DNA of 64,000 bases. It comes from CAVUAF01 sp964460655 (lineage in GTDB: Bacteria > Acidobacteriota > Terriglobia > Terriglobales > Acidobacteriaceae). Shown here one piece after another: positions 23,776 through 33,381 of the stretch (the first letter of the stretch is position 1; each line of letters starts with the position of its first letter). The notes under the pieces are model-generated. The model ran no database searches and had not been told where the DNA came from. It saw only the letters and a program-made list of their open reading frames with translations. The translations under genes and the position numbers were made by a program. Location: assembly GCA_964460655.1 (NCBI GenBank), contig CAYWSH010000003.1:15529-79528 (forward strand). Direction: 5' to 3'.

Positions 23776-26019
23776 ATGCCTACGAACCCCGTTGATCCTG
23801 GTCATCGGCTCATCCTCGATGGGAAGCCCATGTCATTTCGTGAAGATGACACGGTTCTGCTCGCGCTGATGCGCGCAGGGATCCATCCGACCGGCGGGGG
23901 CTGCCTCTGCCTTGCGGGTGATTGCGCCCACTGCCTGGCGGTAGTGAACGGCGTCGCTTATGTGCGCACCTGCCAGACCAAGGCAAAGCCGGGGATGGTG
24001 GTGGAGCGGCATCCCGCAAATGGATACCCGAAGTTGCTACGCGATGACGTGCCCACCACTCCCGTGACGGTGCGCAATCTGCACTGCGATGTGGTGGTGA
24101 TCGGTATGGGCGAAGCAGGCCGCGCCGAAGCAGAGCAAGCCCAGCGTAGGGGCAAGCGAGTCATCACCCTGGATGCCGGGGCCGGCGAGGAAGTCATTGG
24201 CGTTTACCCGGGCCCGCTGGTGGTGGCGCGGACTGACGCGGGCATGTTGCAGGTGCATCCGAGCGAGGAGATCGTTGTGGCAACCGGGGCAGCAGAGATC
24301 CAAGCAGTAGCACCCGGCAACGGCTTGATGGGGATCTTCACCAAGCAAGCTGCCGAAGAGCTCGCGGCAGCTGGAGTCGATCTTGGAAGACTGGTTGCCG
24401 TCGGTACACCACCGAGAGGTGTTGCGTGCGAGAAGACCGACGGCAATATCGTCCGTTTCGAAGGCAGCGATCGCGTGCAGGCGGTCGTGGTGCGCGATAC
24501 GGCGGGAAAGGAACAGAGGCTCACGTGTGATTCGGTCTCGGTTTCCATGGGACTGTATCCGCGCGATGCGCTGTTCCGTATGGGCCGAACGCTGAATCCT
24601 ACGGGCAGCCGAGCAGTGGTTCGTGTGGTCGGCAGCGCTGCCCAGACGGCTGATATTCCACCGTGTCCGCAAGCGGGGACCGTGTGCCCGTGTTCCGGTG
24701 TGAAGGTGGAAGACCTGCAAATGGTCTGGGAGCACGGCTTTCACGAACTCGAGATGGTGAAGCGTGCGACCCTGGCAGGGACCGGTACATGTCAAGGTTC
24801 GGTATGTCTCCCGCACATTCGCAGCTTTCTCGCCGATCGCGGTGAAACGTTACAAGCGCCCTTCACGGCTCGTCCCGTCACGCGCCAGGTCACGATCGGC
24901 GAAGCAGCTGCGGGCGCGCAGCATATGGCGACACCGCGCACGGCGCTGCACGACGAACACCTGCGTCTCGGTGCAGCGATGGAGCGGATCGGCGGCTGGT
25001 GGCGGCCGTGGCACTACGGCGATCAAGCGGAGGAGTACCGGGCGGTCCGCGAGGCTGTCTCGCTGGGCGACGTGAGCACGCTCGGCAAGATGATGGTTTC
25101 CGGTCCTGATGCGTTAGCTTTTCTGGAGCGGCTCTATCCCACGAAGGTCGCGACCATCAAGCCCGGCCGTTGTCGCTACGTTCTGCTGCTCGACGAGCGG
25201 GGATACTGCATCGACGATGGCATGATCTGTCGCGACAGCGACACCCGTTTCTACCTGACCTTCACCACCGGTGGCGCCACGCATGCCGAGCTCTGGGTCC
25301 GGGACTGGGCCGAGACCTGGAACATGGATGTGCGCATCCTGAATCGCACGATGTCCATGGGCGCCATCAACGTGACCGGGCCGCTGGCGAGCGAACTGCT
25401 CAAGCGAGCGGGGGCGGCTGCATTGCCGGAGTATCTGGAACAAAAGCAAGCGGAGGTCGCCGGAGTCGCTTGCCGCATCTTTCGCCTCAGCTTTACCGGA
25501 GAGCTCTCCTATGAGCTGCACCATCCCGCGGGGGAAGCAGTCAACTTGTGGCGCAGCCTGATGCAGGCGGGTGCGGGGCTGGGAGTGAGACCACACGGGC
25601 TCGACGTCCTCTTGCGGCTGCGGCTTGAAAAAGGGCACATCCTTGTCGGCCAGGACACGGATTTCGATTCGACCCCGCGGCGTCTCGGTCATGAATGGGC
25701 AGTGAAGCTGGAGAAGCCGGAGTTCATCGGCAAGCATGCGCTCCTGCGGACGAACAAGATCCCGCTCGATCGCAAGCTGGTCGGACTCGAGACCGATGGC
25801 CCGACGCCCAAAGAGGGTGCGGTGCTGTGGAAGGGGCCTGACTATGCGGGATATGTGACTTCCAGCGTTTACTCGCCGGCTTTGCGCAAGACGGTGATGC
25901 TGGCATGGCTCAGGCTCTTTGAGAACCAGCTTCCGGAGGAAGTGACTATCCACGGTCATGCGGCGCGTCGCGTCGCTACGCCGTTCTACGACCCGGAGGG
26001 AACCCGTGCGCGCGCTTGA
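23776..26019 (+). CDS. soxA: Sarcosine-oxidase alpha-like subunit (Fe-S/FAD/GcvT fusion), compact
   Basis: About 747 aa from the ATG at 23776 (a GTG at 23752 is possible; neither has a clear ribosome-binding site). Order: N-terminal [2Fe-2S] ferredoxin-like domain with C-x-C-x4-C-x2-C and a later Cys (about 30-75), FAD motif VIGMGEAGRAE (about 100), dinucleotide domain with VVATGA, BFD-like Cys cluster CPCSGV...TCQGSVC (about 310-350), and C-terminal GcvT folate-binding domain (about 400-747). Known alpha subunits are about 965 aa; the stretch between the first FAD motif and VVATGA is much shorter here. It forms an operon with gamma, beta and delta subunits. It probably oxidises an N-methyl or cyclic imino acid and passes formaldehyde to tetrahydrofolate. 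Confidence 0.85.
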   Translation: MPTNPVDPGHRLILDGKPMSFREDDTVLLALMRAGIHPTGGGCLCLAGDCAHCLAVVNGVAYVRTCQTKAKPGMVVERHPANGYPKLLRDDVPTTPVTVRNLHCDVVVIGMGEAGRAEAEQAQRRGKRVITLDAGAGEEVIGVYPGPLVVARTDAGMLQVHPSEEIVVATGAAEIQAVAPGNGLMGIFTKQAAEELAAAGVDLGRLVAVGTPPRGVACEKTDGNIVRFEGSDRVQAVVVRDTAGKEQRLTCDSVSVSMGLYPRDALFRMGRTLNPTGSRAVVRVVGSAAQTADIPPCPQAGTVCPCSGVKVEDLQMVWEHGFHELEMVKRATLAGTGTCQGSVCLPHIRSFLADRGETLQAPFTARPVTRQVTIGEAAAGAQHMATPRTALHDEHLRLGAAMERIGGWWRPWHYGDQAEEYRAVREAVSLGDVSTLGKMMVSGPDALAFLERLYPTKVATIKPGRCRYVLLLDERGYCIDDGMICRDSDTRFYLTFTTGGATHAELWVRDWAETWNMDVRILNRTMSMGAINVTGPLASELLKRAGAAALPEYLEQKQAEVAGVACRIFRLSFTGELSYELHHPAGEAVNLWRSLMQAGAGLGVRPHGLDVLLRLRLEKGHILVGQDTDFDSTPRRLGHEWAVKLEKPEFIGKHALLRTNKIPLDRKLVGLETDGPTPKEGAVLWKGPDYAGYVTSSVYSPALRKTVMLAWLRLFENQLPEEVTIHGHAARRVATPFYDPEGTRARA

Positions 26020-26389
26020 ACTGATGCGGGGCACCCGCGTGGTTGCGACGGCGCTTGCGCTCGCGAATGTTCGCTGGCCAGCCGGAACCATCGTGCTGCG
26101 CACCGCACCGGACGAGATACTCGCCTTTCCCGCCTGCTCACCAAATGTGAGTGGCGACCCGCACGCGATCGTGGACGTCGAGGAGGGCTTCGTGGGTGCG
26201 TGGTTCTCGGCCGACGAAGCCGATCGAATCCTTGAACATCACTGCGAATGGGAGGTTCCGGCTGTGCGCCCCGCGTTTGCGCAAGGCGCCATCGCGGAAT
26301 TACCGGCCAAGCTCTGGTTAGAACGGGACCGCGTCTTGATCCTGGTACCGGCGCCGTACGCGGCCGAATTCACGGAGCGCATCGCGTGA
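26006..26389 (+). CDS. soxG: Sarcosine-oxidase gamma-like subunit
   Basis: 127 aa from a GTG at 26006 with GGAGGG just upstream; it overlaps the alpha gene by 14 bp and the next gene by 4 bp (GTGA). The sequence is weakly conserved, as is normal for SoxG. Recognisable pieces are GFVGAWFSADEADRILEHH and the C-terminal LVPAPYAAEFTERI. Assignment rests mainly on its position between alpha and beta genes and on size, which is at the short end of the family. SoxG stabilises the heterotetramer. Confidence 0.65.
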   Translation: MRALELMRGTRVVATALALANVRWPAGTIVLRTAPDEILAFPACSPNVSGDPHAIVDVEEGFVGAWFSADEADRILEHHCEWEVPAVRPAFAQGAIAELPAKLWLERDRVLILVPAPYAAEFTERIA

Positions 26390-27591
26390 ACGAATTCATC
26401 GAACGCCAGGTCGAGTTCCAGTGGACGAAGCCGAAGCCGAGCTACGACGTGGTGATCGTTGGCGGCGGAGGGCATGGTCTGGCGACAGCGTATTACCTGG
26501 CGACGCGGCACAACATCACGAATGTGGCGGTGCTGGAGCAGAAGTACATCGGGTCGGGAAACAGCGGGCGCAATACCACGGTGATCCGTTCGAACTACGG
26601 CATTCCCGAAGCGGTCAAGTTCTATCAGCGCAGCGTGGATCTCTACTACGGGCTGGAGCAGGAGACCGGCCGCTGGATCATGCACCAGCAGAAAGGTCTG
26701 TTGTGGCTCGCGCACAATGAGGCCGGCATTCGTGGAGAACGCGCGCGCGCCGAAGTGAACACCGCTTTCGGCGCGAAGACCGAATATGTGGAACCGTCCG
26801 AGATCAAGAGGATCTGCCCGCAACTCGACCTGAGTGGCGGGGGAAAATGGCCGATCGTGGGAGGTACTTATCACCCTGCAGGTTCGACGGCACGCCATGA
26901 CCGCGTGGTATGGGCATTTGCGGAAGGCGCCATGCGGAGTGGTGTCCACATCCATCAGCGAACGGCTGTCACGGGGCTGCTGAGATCCGGCGACCGCGTG
27001 ACCGGAGTGATGACGGACAAGGGTCCGATCTCGGCAGGGTTGGTGGTGTCGGCGACGGGAGGTCAGGTCACCCTGCTCGCGTCGCAAGCCGGGGTCCGCT
27101 TGCCGATCCGTACGCATCAACTCCAGGCGTTCGTTACGAACCACTACGCGCTCGAATTCAACGCCATGGTGCTTTCCACGACGCTCCTTTTTTACATCTC
27201 GCAAACGGCGCGCGGCGAGATGCTTTTCGGAGCGGAGATCGATCGCCAGCCGAGCTACTCCTACAGCTCCAGCCACCCGATGCTGCAGAGCAACTGCTTC
27301 CGCGCCCTGGCGCTGCTGCCGTTCTTGCGCAATCTGCGGATCCTGCGGCAGTGGACGGGCATTTGCGACATGAGTCCCGATTACTCGCCGATCATGGGCC
27401 CAACGGGCGTGGACGGCTTTTACATCACGACCGGCTGGGGCACATGGGGGTTCAAGGCGATCCCTGCGGGAGGCGAGCAGATGGCGCAACTGATCGCGAC
27501 CGGCAAAGCGGACTTGATCGCCCCGTTCGCTCTGGACCGCTTCGCACGCGACCGGACCCTGGCCGATCGCGGCTCGGCGGGAACGCACTGA
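26386..27591 (+). CDS. soxB: Sarcosine-oxidase beta-like subunit (FAD/FMN)
   Basis: 401 aa from GTG at 26386, overlapping the gamma stop by 4 bp; length equals known SoxB. N-terminal SYDVVIVGGGGHGLATAYYL is the FAD motif with the SoxB-specific GGHGLATAYYL. SGNSGRNTTVIRSNY follows. His171 (codon 26896-26898, TARHDRVVWAF) matches the residue that carries covalent FMN in characterised beta subunits. The C-terminal TGWGTWGFKAIPAGG closes the FAD site. This is the amine-oxidising subunit. The strong SoxB character makes the operon assignment solid; whether the substrate is sarcosine, proline or another imino acid is open. Confidence 0.92.
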   Translation: MNEFIERQVEFQWTKPKPSYDVVIVGGGGHGLATAYYLATRHNITNVAVLEQKYIGSGNSGRNTTVIRSNYGIPEAVKFYQRSVDLYYGLEQETGRWIMHQQKGLLWLAHNEAGIRGERARAEVNTAFGAKTEYVEPSEIKRICPQLDLSGGGKWPIVGGTYHPAGSTARHDRVVWAFAEGAMRSGVHIHQRTAVTGLLRSGDRVTGVMTDKGPISAGLVVSATGGQVTLLASQAGVRLPIRTHQLQAFVTNHYALEFNAMVLSTTLLFYISQTARGEMLFGAEIDRQPSYSYSSSHPMLQSNCFRALALLPFLRNLRILRQWTGICDMSPDYSPIMGPTGVDGFYITTGWGTWGFKAIPAGGEQMAQLIATGKADLIAPFALDRFARDRTLADRGSAGTH

Positions 27592-27601
27592 GGATGAACA
27601 T

Positions 27602-27853
27602 ATGAGCCTACAGATTCCCTGTCCGCACTGTGGTCCGCGCTCGGTCCACGAATTCCTGTACGGAGAGGTTCCGGCTGTTCCCGAATCACTCACCGATCCC
27701 GACGCGCGCGATCTGGATCGCGCCTTTATGAGGAACAATCCCGCAGGCCTAACGGTGGAGCGGTGGTTCCATGTCTACGGCTGCCGACGATGGATCACGG
27801 TGAAGCGCGACACGACCTCGGATCTGAGCCCGACGTCTGCAGCGATGAAGTGA
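27602..27853 (+). CDS. soxD: Sarcosine-oxidase delta-like subunit (zinc)
   Basis: 83 aa, start ATG 27602 after TGAGGA, 10 bp beyond the beta stop. Typical SoxD: N-terminal IPCPHCGPRSVHEFLYG, central NNPAGLTVERWFHVYGCRRW, RDT near the end. Cys residues of CPHC and GC plus a His are the expected zinc ligands. It is the last gene of the four-gene operon and convergent with the M24 peptidase (32 bp between stops). Confidence 0.9.
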   Translation: MSLQIPCPHCGPRSVHEFLYGEVPAVPESLTDPDARDLDRAFMRNNPAGLTVERWFHVYGCRRWITVKRDTTSDLSPTSAAMK

Positions 27854-27885
27854 AGCTGTCATCCGTTGGTTCAACGCTTTACCCT

Positions 27886-29328
27886 TCATTGCCGTGGTCG
27901 TTTCGGTGCCTTGATCATGGCGTTGCTCAGCCCTTTTTCAGACATCAACTTCTCGATGTCCTTGATCTCGATCGGCACAAAAGCAGAAAGATCTTCATAG
28001 CCGGTCTCGGTGATCAGCAACATATCTTCCAGACGGATGCCGGTGTGATCTTCTTCGATGCGCATTTCGGGTTCGATCGTGAAGATGTGCCCCGGTTCAA
28101 GCGTGGCGCCGCTGCCCAGACCGCCAACATCGTGCACTTCCATGCCGACCGCGTGGCCCAACCCTCGCGCCGTGTTTTGCTGCCGGCGGTAGTTTTCGAC
28201 GAATGCTTTCGCTGCGTTCTCGATCTTGGGATCGGTGAATGTGGCGGCAGCCAGGATCGCATCCATCTTCACAACGGCGTTCTTGATCACATCTGCCGGA
28301 GTGGCGTGTACCTTGATCGATGTCATCAATGCGCGATACAGCTTCAAATAGATCCCGTACGCCTCGCGTTGACGCGGCGTGAATCTGCCGTTGGCGGGAA
28401 AGACCCGCGTCACGTCCGACTGGTAATACTTGAAATCGGGCGCGTAGTCGAACTGGACGAGGTCGCCGTCCATCAACTGTGCGGTGTTGCGGTTGTAGTG
28501 CGTATAGTACGTATTCTCGCCCGTCGCGATGAGGGCGAAGTACGCAGCACCGAACGCGCCATTCTTCTTGAAGACGAACTCGGCGTCCGCTTGGAGTTCG
28601 TACTCATGCATGCCGGGTCGCGCGTCACGCATCGCCTCCATGATGCCGAGGCCGGCGATCCGCGTCGCTTCACGGATCACGGCGATCTCTCGTGAACTCT
28701 TCACCGCCCGCAAGGGGTTGATGATCCGATCGAGATTTCGAATGTCTGCGTCCGCTGAGACCTCTTTCAACTTTGCAATGAAGGTGGCCTCGCGCGAGTC
28801 GCGTCCGTCCCAAGGGTCGTTCTTGTTGGCCGCCCACAAACGTGTCGGATCTCCTTGGGACTGACTGCCGAGGACCTCGGCCGCAAATGGCGTATAGATC
28901 GTGCGATGGTCGGCGAGTAAGGCTTTGACCGCGTCGGAGAACTCGGAGCGAGCCAGTGCTGCGTCGACGCCGTAGACCTCCGCTGTCGCGGTTCCCGGAC
29001 CGACTCCCGGTCCATACTGGCTCTTGTCCTGCATCGTGGTCTTGGGCTGAAGATAAACAGTCGTCTTCTTTGTTCGGCCATCGATGATCACGCCGGCGCG
29101 CGGTTCGGTTATGCCGGTCAGATAGAAGAACTGGTTGTTCTGCCGGAACGGCACTTCGCCGGGAGGCTCCGTCGTGCCGAGAACGATCGCGACGCCGTCG
29201 CCGATCTGCGCCATCACGCGTGCACGGCGCGCGGCGAATTCCTCGGCCGGAAACACGTCAATGCCACGGAATACCGGTTGCGCGGTGACGGAGCCGACCA
29301 ACAAGAGCAGGCATGCGAGGTGTTTCAT
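27886..29328 (-). CDS. Secreted M24 Xaa-Pro aminopeptidase
   Basis: 480 aa from the ATG at 29328, preceded by GAGGACC; in-frame ATG at 29340 lacks a site. Signal peptide MKHLACLLLLVGSVTA/Q. An N-terminal creatinase-like domain (AMP_N type, about 25-170) precedes the pita-bread M24 domain with metal ligands in QFDYAPDF and SDVTRVFP, GLGHAVGMEVHD, TIEPEM and IRLEDMLLIT. It removes N-terminal residues ahead of proline. An exported M24 enzyme next to an imino-acid oxidase operon, and 4 kb from a DPP IV-like peptidase, suggests use of proline-rich peptides. Confidence 0.9.
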   Translation of the reverse strand: MKHLACLLLLVGSVTAQPVFRGIDVFPAEEFAARRARVMAQIGDGVAIVLGTTEPPGEVPFRQNNQFFYLTGITEPRAGVIIDGRTKKTTVYLQPKTTMQDKSQYGPGVGPGTATAEVYGVDAALARSEFSDAVKALLADHRTIYTPFAAEVLGSQSQGDPTRLWAANKNDPWDGRDSREATFIAKLKEVSADADIRNLDRIINPLRAVKSSREIAVIREATRIAGLGIMEAMRDARPGMHEYELQADAEFVFKKNGAFGAAYFALIATGENTYYTHYNRNTAQLMDGDLVQFDYAPDFKYYQSDVTRVFPANGRFTPRQREAYGIYLKLYRALMTSIKVHATPADVIKNAVVKMDAILAAATFTDPKIENAAKAFVENYRRQQNTARGLGHAVGMEVHDVGGLGSGATLEPGHIFTIEPEMRIEEDHTGIRLEDMLLITETGYEDLSAFVPIEIKDIEKLMSEKGLSNAMIKAPKRPRQ

Positions 29329-29710
29329 CGAGGTCCTCATTTGCGCGATGCGCGGGAGCGTAACAGGCCAGAAGGCCGGTACCAAGCAGCAGCAGTGAAA
29401 AGACCCCGAGCGTTAGTGGATCACTCGTCGGACCTCGAGTAGGACGGGATTGTCCTGATCGCAGGAATCGACGCGGTAGGGTTGCATTCCGCATGTCAAA
29501 ACGAAAGGACAGACAAGCCGAGGCGCCTGCGGCCCCTGCTGTAGCGAAAATGCCGCGCTAGTACGCAAGCAGCGTGCATTCTTAACGTGGGTCGATGTTT
29601 CGCATAGCGGAACAATGGGGCCACGCGTAATCTTGCTTGCATAACGGCCTGCAAATCTCATTCACTTGTCTTCTACACCAAGCCCCTGCCCTAAGAGGAT
29701 GGAGGTAGTC
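29329..29710. other. 382-bp intergenic region between M24 peptidase and TonB receptor
   Basis: Divergent control region. It contains the pseudo-palindrome at 29597-29613 and a TTGCTT -35-like hexamer at 29633-29638, with TCTCAT 17 bp further as a weak -10. A short inverted repeat TCCTG-ATCG-CAGGA lies near 29453. No gene or RNA is seen. Confidence 0.5.
29597..29613. promoter_or_regulatory. Operator-like pseudo-palindrome upstream of TonB receptor 1
   Basis: GTTTCGC-ATA-GCGGAAC: 7-bp arms matching at six of seven positions with a 3-bp spacer. Same layout as 45551-45567 and 63820-63836. It is 97 bp upstream of the ATG and about 20 bp upstream of the candidate -35. Confidence 0.5.
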
Positions 29711-32700
29711 ATGCGTCGCAACACTTGGATTGCGCTGTGGGTGTGCCTCGCCCTTTCGTCAGCACTTCTCGCGCAGGAATCACGCGGCACCATCACCGGC
29801 CGCGTGACGGATCCATCGAAGGCCGTCATCGCGGACGCAACGGTCGTCGTGATCGATGCAGCGCGCGGCGCCAGTATCGCGCTCAACACGAATCCTGAAG
29901 GTCTCTTCCGCGCACCTTTCCTCGTCCCCGGCACTTACGAAGTGAGCGTCGAGGCCCGGGGCTTCAAGAAGTATCTCCGCCGGGGCGTGACGCTCGCGAT
30001 GAATGAGACGCGCGACCTGGAGATCACGCTCGAGGTCGGCGGCAGTTCAGAAGTTGTTTCCGTCACGGCCGAGGTCCCGACGCTGCAGACTTCGGATGCC
30101 TCGATGGGCCAGACGGTGGACACACGCCGCGTGGCGGAGTTGCCTCTGGTGCACGGCGACCCCTACACGCTGATCGCGCTCTCCCCGGGAGTGACGTTCT
30201 CGCGCGATCCGCGGCTCGACCGTCCGTTCGAGCCGACCCACATCGTCGGCTTCACCATGAACGGGACGCGCGCCAACCGCAGCGATCTCACCATCGACGG
30301 CGTTCCCAGCACGGCGCGAGCGAACCAGAACGAAGTCATCTCGTCCTACGTGCCGCCGACCGACATCATCTCGGAATTCAAGATCCAGACGGCGACGTTC
30401 GACGCGCAATTCGGGAGCACGGAAGGCGGCGTGACCAGCATCGCCATCAAGTCGGGCACGAACGCTTTCCACGGTACCGGATACTTCTGGGAAGAACCCG
30501 GTGGGCTCGCCGCGAACGACTGGATCGCCAACTCGCGCGGCCAGAAGCGGCCCTTCACGTTCTCGAATCGCTACGGCCTCACCGGCAACGGCCCGGTCAT
30601 GATCCCGAAGCTTTACAACGGCAAGAACAAGACGTTCTGGACGTTCGGGTGGGAGGGGATTCGCGACTCGCGACCGCGTTACGACAGCACGACGCCGACC
30701 GTCCCCACCGAGGCCATGAAGAACGGCGATTTCTCTGCGTTCCTCACCCTCGGCTCGCAATACCAGATCTACAACCCGTTCACGCGGCGGGTATCGACGC
30801 CGGGTCACTACATCGAGGACCCGTTCGTTGGCAACATCATCCCGTCGGGCTTGATCAACCCGGTGGCGAAGAACCTGCTGAAGTTCTGGGGTAGTCCCAA
30901 GTCGGCGTTCACGCCGGGGACAGCGTTCCTGGGGAACAACCAGGATTCCTCGCTCTCGGAAAAGACGCTCAAGTACGACACCTACACGATCCGCATGGAC
31001 CACAACATCACGCCGACGCAAAAGCTGTTCGGCCGTGGCAGTTGGTACGACCGTCACAGCTTCTACAACGACTACTTCAACAGCATCGCGACGGGGACGC
31101 TGTTCCAGTTCATCTCACGGCAGGGAGTGCTCGACTACGTCAACACGGTGAATCCGACGACGGTCTTCAATCTCCGGTATGGCTACAACCGTTTCGTCCG
31201 CTGGCAGGACATGAATCCGGCCGGATACGGGTTCGATCTGACGAGCGTCGGCTTCCCGTCATCGTTCGCCAATACGATCCCGGAAAGCATTCGCCGCTTC
31301 CCGCGCATCGACTTCCCCAGTGGCACGTACCAGGGCACAGGCCAAGGCAACGAGTTCCGTCCGAACGACCTGCACTCCATCCTGGGATCGGTCGATAAGT
31401 CGCTGGGCGCGCACTTCCTGCGCGGTGGCGTGGAGTTCCGCTCCTACCGCCAGAACGACGTCTTCACCAGCAACGACGAGAGCGGCCGCTTCACCTTCGA
31501 CAACACCTACACCAAGCAGACGGACACGGCGAGTGCTCCCCAGGAAGGGCTCTCGTTCGCGGCGTTCCTGCTGGGCATACCGACCGCCGGCAGCGGCAGC
31601 TACGTGAATGTTCCCGCCAGCTTCGCCGAGCAATCGACCACGTGGGGCTTCTTTGCGCAGGATGATTGGAAGGTATTGCCGCGACTGACGCTGAATCTCG
31701 GCTTGCGCTACGAGTTCGAAACGCCAATGACCGAGCGCTTCAACCGCAGCGTCTCCGCGTTCGACACAAGGTATGTGCAGGGGATCCAGACGGCGGTGCA
31801 GGCTCGTTACGCGACGGCGCCGACGCCGGAAGTGACGGCGGCGAACTTCCGCGTACTTGGAGGGCTGCTGTTCCCGGGCGCCGGCACGTCGGGCGAGGCG
31901 CTCTACCAGACTCCGAAGAAGAACCTGATGCCGCGTTTCGGCTTCGCCTACAGCCTGACGCCGAAGACAGTAGTGCGCGGCGGCTACGGTATCTTCTACG
32001 GCTTCCTCGGGCAGCGGCGGGGCGACGTGATCCAGTCCGGCTACAGCCAACAGACGAGCCTCATCCCCACGCAGAACCAGCTCGATCCCAACGGGCGCGT
32101 CATTTACACGGCTACGTTGTCCAATCCGTTCCCGAACGGAGTCGTGCAGCCGGTGGGTGCATCGCAGCAGCAGCAGACCTTCCTCGGGCAGGCGATCTCG
32201 TTCTTCAACCAGCGTCCGCAAACGCCGTACATGCAGCGCTGGGAGCTCGATGTGCAGCGCGAGCTGCCGTATGGCCTGACGGTGGAAGCAGCGTACGTCG
32301 GGAATCGCGGGACGCACATCGAGGTCACGCGCAATCTCAACGTCACGCCACAGCAATACTTGAGCAGGAGCCCGCTGCGTGACAACGTGACGCGTTCGTA
32401 TCTGATCGCCAGCCTGGCGAATCCGTTCTTCGGCATCCTGCCCTCGACGACGACCATCGGCGGCTCCAGCACGATCGCGCGCGAGCGCCTGCTGCGGCCG
32501 TTCCCCGAGTTCGATACCGTCACGACCACCGATAACGGCGGTTATTCCTGGTATCACTCGGGTCAGTTCCGCGTGGCGAAGAAGATGTCACACGGTCTGA
32601 GCGCAGGAGTGAGCTACACGTGGTCGAAATATATGCAGGCGACGGAATTGCTGAACCAGGATGATCCGCGGCCGACGCGCTTCATCTCCGACGCGGACTA

Positions 32701-33310
32701 TCCGCATCGCGTCACCGTCAACTGGATCTACGACCTGCCGTTCGGTCCTGGCAAGTGGTTCTTCAACGGTTCGCACTGGCTCGGTTCGCGGCTGGCGAGC
32801 GGCTGGCAGTGGCAGGGCGTCTTCACGCACCAGAGCGGCCCGCCGATCAACTTCTGGAGCAGTGCCTGCAACGCCGCCAACTCGTGTTCCGGCGTCGGCT
32901 CCGGCTATATCTACAACGGCGACTTGCGCAAGATGGAGCTGTCTAGCGACCTGCGGTCGATCGCACAGTACTTCACCACGGTCCAGCCGACGAGCAACAC
33001 GGATCCCACGGCACCCGGTTTCATCACCAACTCGAACCTGCAGCTCGACCACAACGTGCGCACGTTCCCACTGCGCTTCCCGTGGGTGCGCGCCGACGGC
33101 CTGCACAACATGGATATGTCGCTCATCAAGAACACGCGGATCAACGAACGCATGAGCGTGCAACTGCGCTTCGAAGCCATCAACGCGTTCAACCATCCGC
33201 TCTTCGCCGCGCCGAGCGTCACCATCGGCTCGTCGTTCGGCAAGATCACCAACACCAACCAGGCGAACTACCCGCGGCGCATCCAGATGGGAGCCAAATT
33301 CATCTTCTAG
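29711..33310 (+). CDS. TonB-dependent receptor with carboxypeptidase-regulatory-like domain (1)
   Basis: 1199 aa, ATG at 29711 with GGAGG six bases upstream. Signal peptide, then a carboxypeptidase-regulatory-like beta sandwich (about 25-115; GTITGRVTDPSKAVIADATVVV), plug domain (about 120-240; QTVDTRRVAELPL, TIDGVPSTA) and a long 22-strand-type barrel ending in the aromatic C-terminus MGAKFIF. This Oar-like architecture is the usual Acidobacteriota outer-membrane receptor for oligosaccharides. No SusD is present. It is convergent with the rhamnose operon and has an operator-like site upstream, so rhamnose-containing glycans are the likely cargo; direct evidence is lacking. Confidence 0.92.
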   Translation: MRRNTWIALWVCLALSSALLAQESRGTITGRVTDPSKAVIADATVVVIDAARGASIALNTNPEGLFRAPFLVPGTYEVSVEARGFKKYLRRGVTLAMNETRDLEITLEVGGSSEVVSVTAEVPTLQTSDASMGQTVDTRRVAELPLVHGDPYTLIALSPGVTFSRDPRLDRPFEPTHIVGFTMNGTRANRSDLTIDGVPSTARANQNEVISSYVPPTDIISEFKIQTATFDAQFGSTEGGVTSIAIKSGTNAFHGTGYFWEEPGGLAANDWIANSRGQKRPFTFSNRYGLTGNGPVMIPKLYNGKNKTFWTFGWEGIRDSRPRYDSTTPTVPTEAMKNGDFSAFLTLGSQYQIYNPFTRRVSTPGHYIEDPFVGNIIPSGLINPVAKNLLKFWGSPKSAFTPGTAFLGNNQDSSLSEKTLKYDTYTIRMDHNITPTQKLFGRGSWYDRHSFYNDYFNSIATGTLFQFISRQGVLDYVNTVNPTTVFNLRYGYNRFVRWQDMNPAGYGFDLTSVGFPSSFANTIPESIRRFPRIDFPSGTYQGTGQGNEFRPNDLHSILGSVDKSLGAHFLRGGVEFRSYRQNDVFTSNDESGRFTFDNTYTKQTDTASAPQEGLSFAAFLLGIPTAGSGSYVNVPASFAEQSTTWGFFAQDDWKVLPRLTLNLGLRYEFETPMTERFNRSVSAFDTRYVQGIQTAVQARYATAPTPEVTAANFRVLGGLLFPGAGTSGEALYQTPKKNLMPRFGFAYSLTPKTVVRGGYGIFYGFLGQRRGDVIQSGYSQQTSLIPTQNQLDPNGRVIYTATLSNPFPNGVVQPVGASQQQQTFLGQAISFFNQRPQTPYMQRWELDVQRELPYGLTVEAAYVGNRGTHIEVTRNLNVTPQQYLSRSPLRDNVTRSYLIASLANPFFGILPSTTTIGGSSTIARERLLRPFPEFDTVTTTDNGGYSWYHSGQFRVAKKMSHGLSAGVSYTWSKYMQATELLNQDDPRPTRFISDADYPHRVTVNWIYDLPFGPGKWFFNGSHWLGSRLASGWQWQGVFTHQSGPPINFWSSACNAANSCSGVGSGYIYNGDLRKMELSSDLRSIAQYFTTVQPTSNTDPTAPGFITNSNLQLDHNVRTFPLRFPWVRADGLHNMDMSLIKNTRINERMSVQLRFEAINAFNHPLFAAPSVTIGSSFGKITNTNQANYPRRIQMGAKFIF

Positions 33311-33327
33311 CGCTCGGAGCTCGACAC

Positions 33328-33351
33328 AAAGGCGCACTGCGGTGCGCCTTT
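33328..33351. terminator. Bidirectional rho-independent terminator
   Basis: Perfect 10-bp stem AAAGGCGCAC/GTGCGCCTTT with a TGCG loop, followed by CTTCTT on the plus strand. It lies between convergent receptor and aldolase genes. Confidence 0.82.
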
Positions 33352-33381
33352 CTTCTTGGCGATGCTTGGCGTGCGGTGGCT

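Noticed and set aside
31259..32557. Minus-strand frame of 432 codons inside TonB receptor 1
   Set aside because: Antisense to a continuous receptor barrel; composition typical of complementary-strand shadows.
29711..33310. SusC/SusD-type system
   Set aside because: No SusD-like gene follows either receptor; the domain order is the Oar-like one common in Acidobacteriota.
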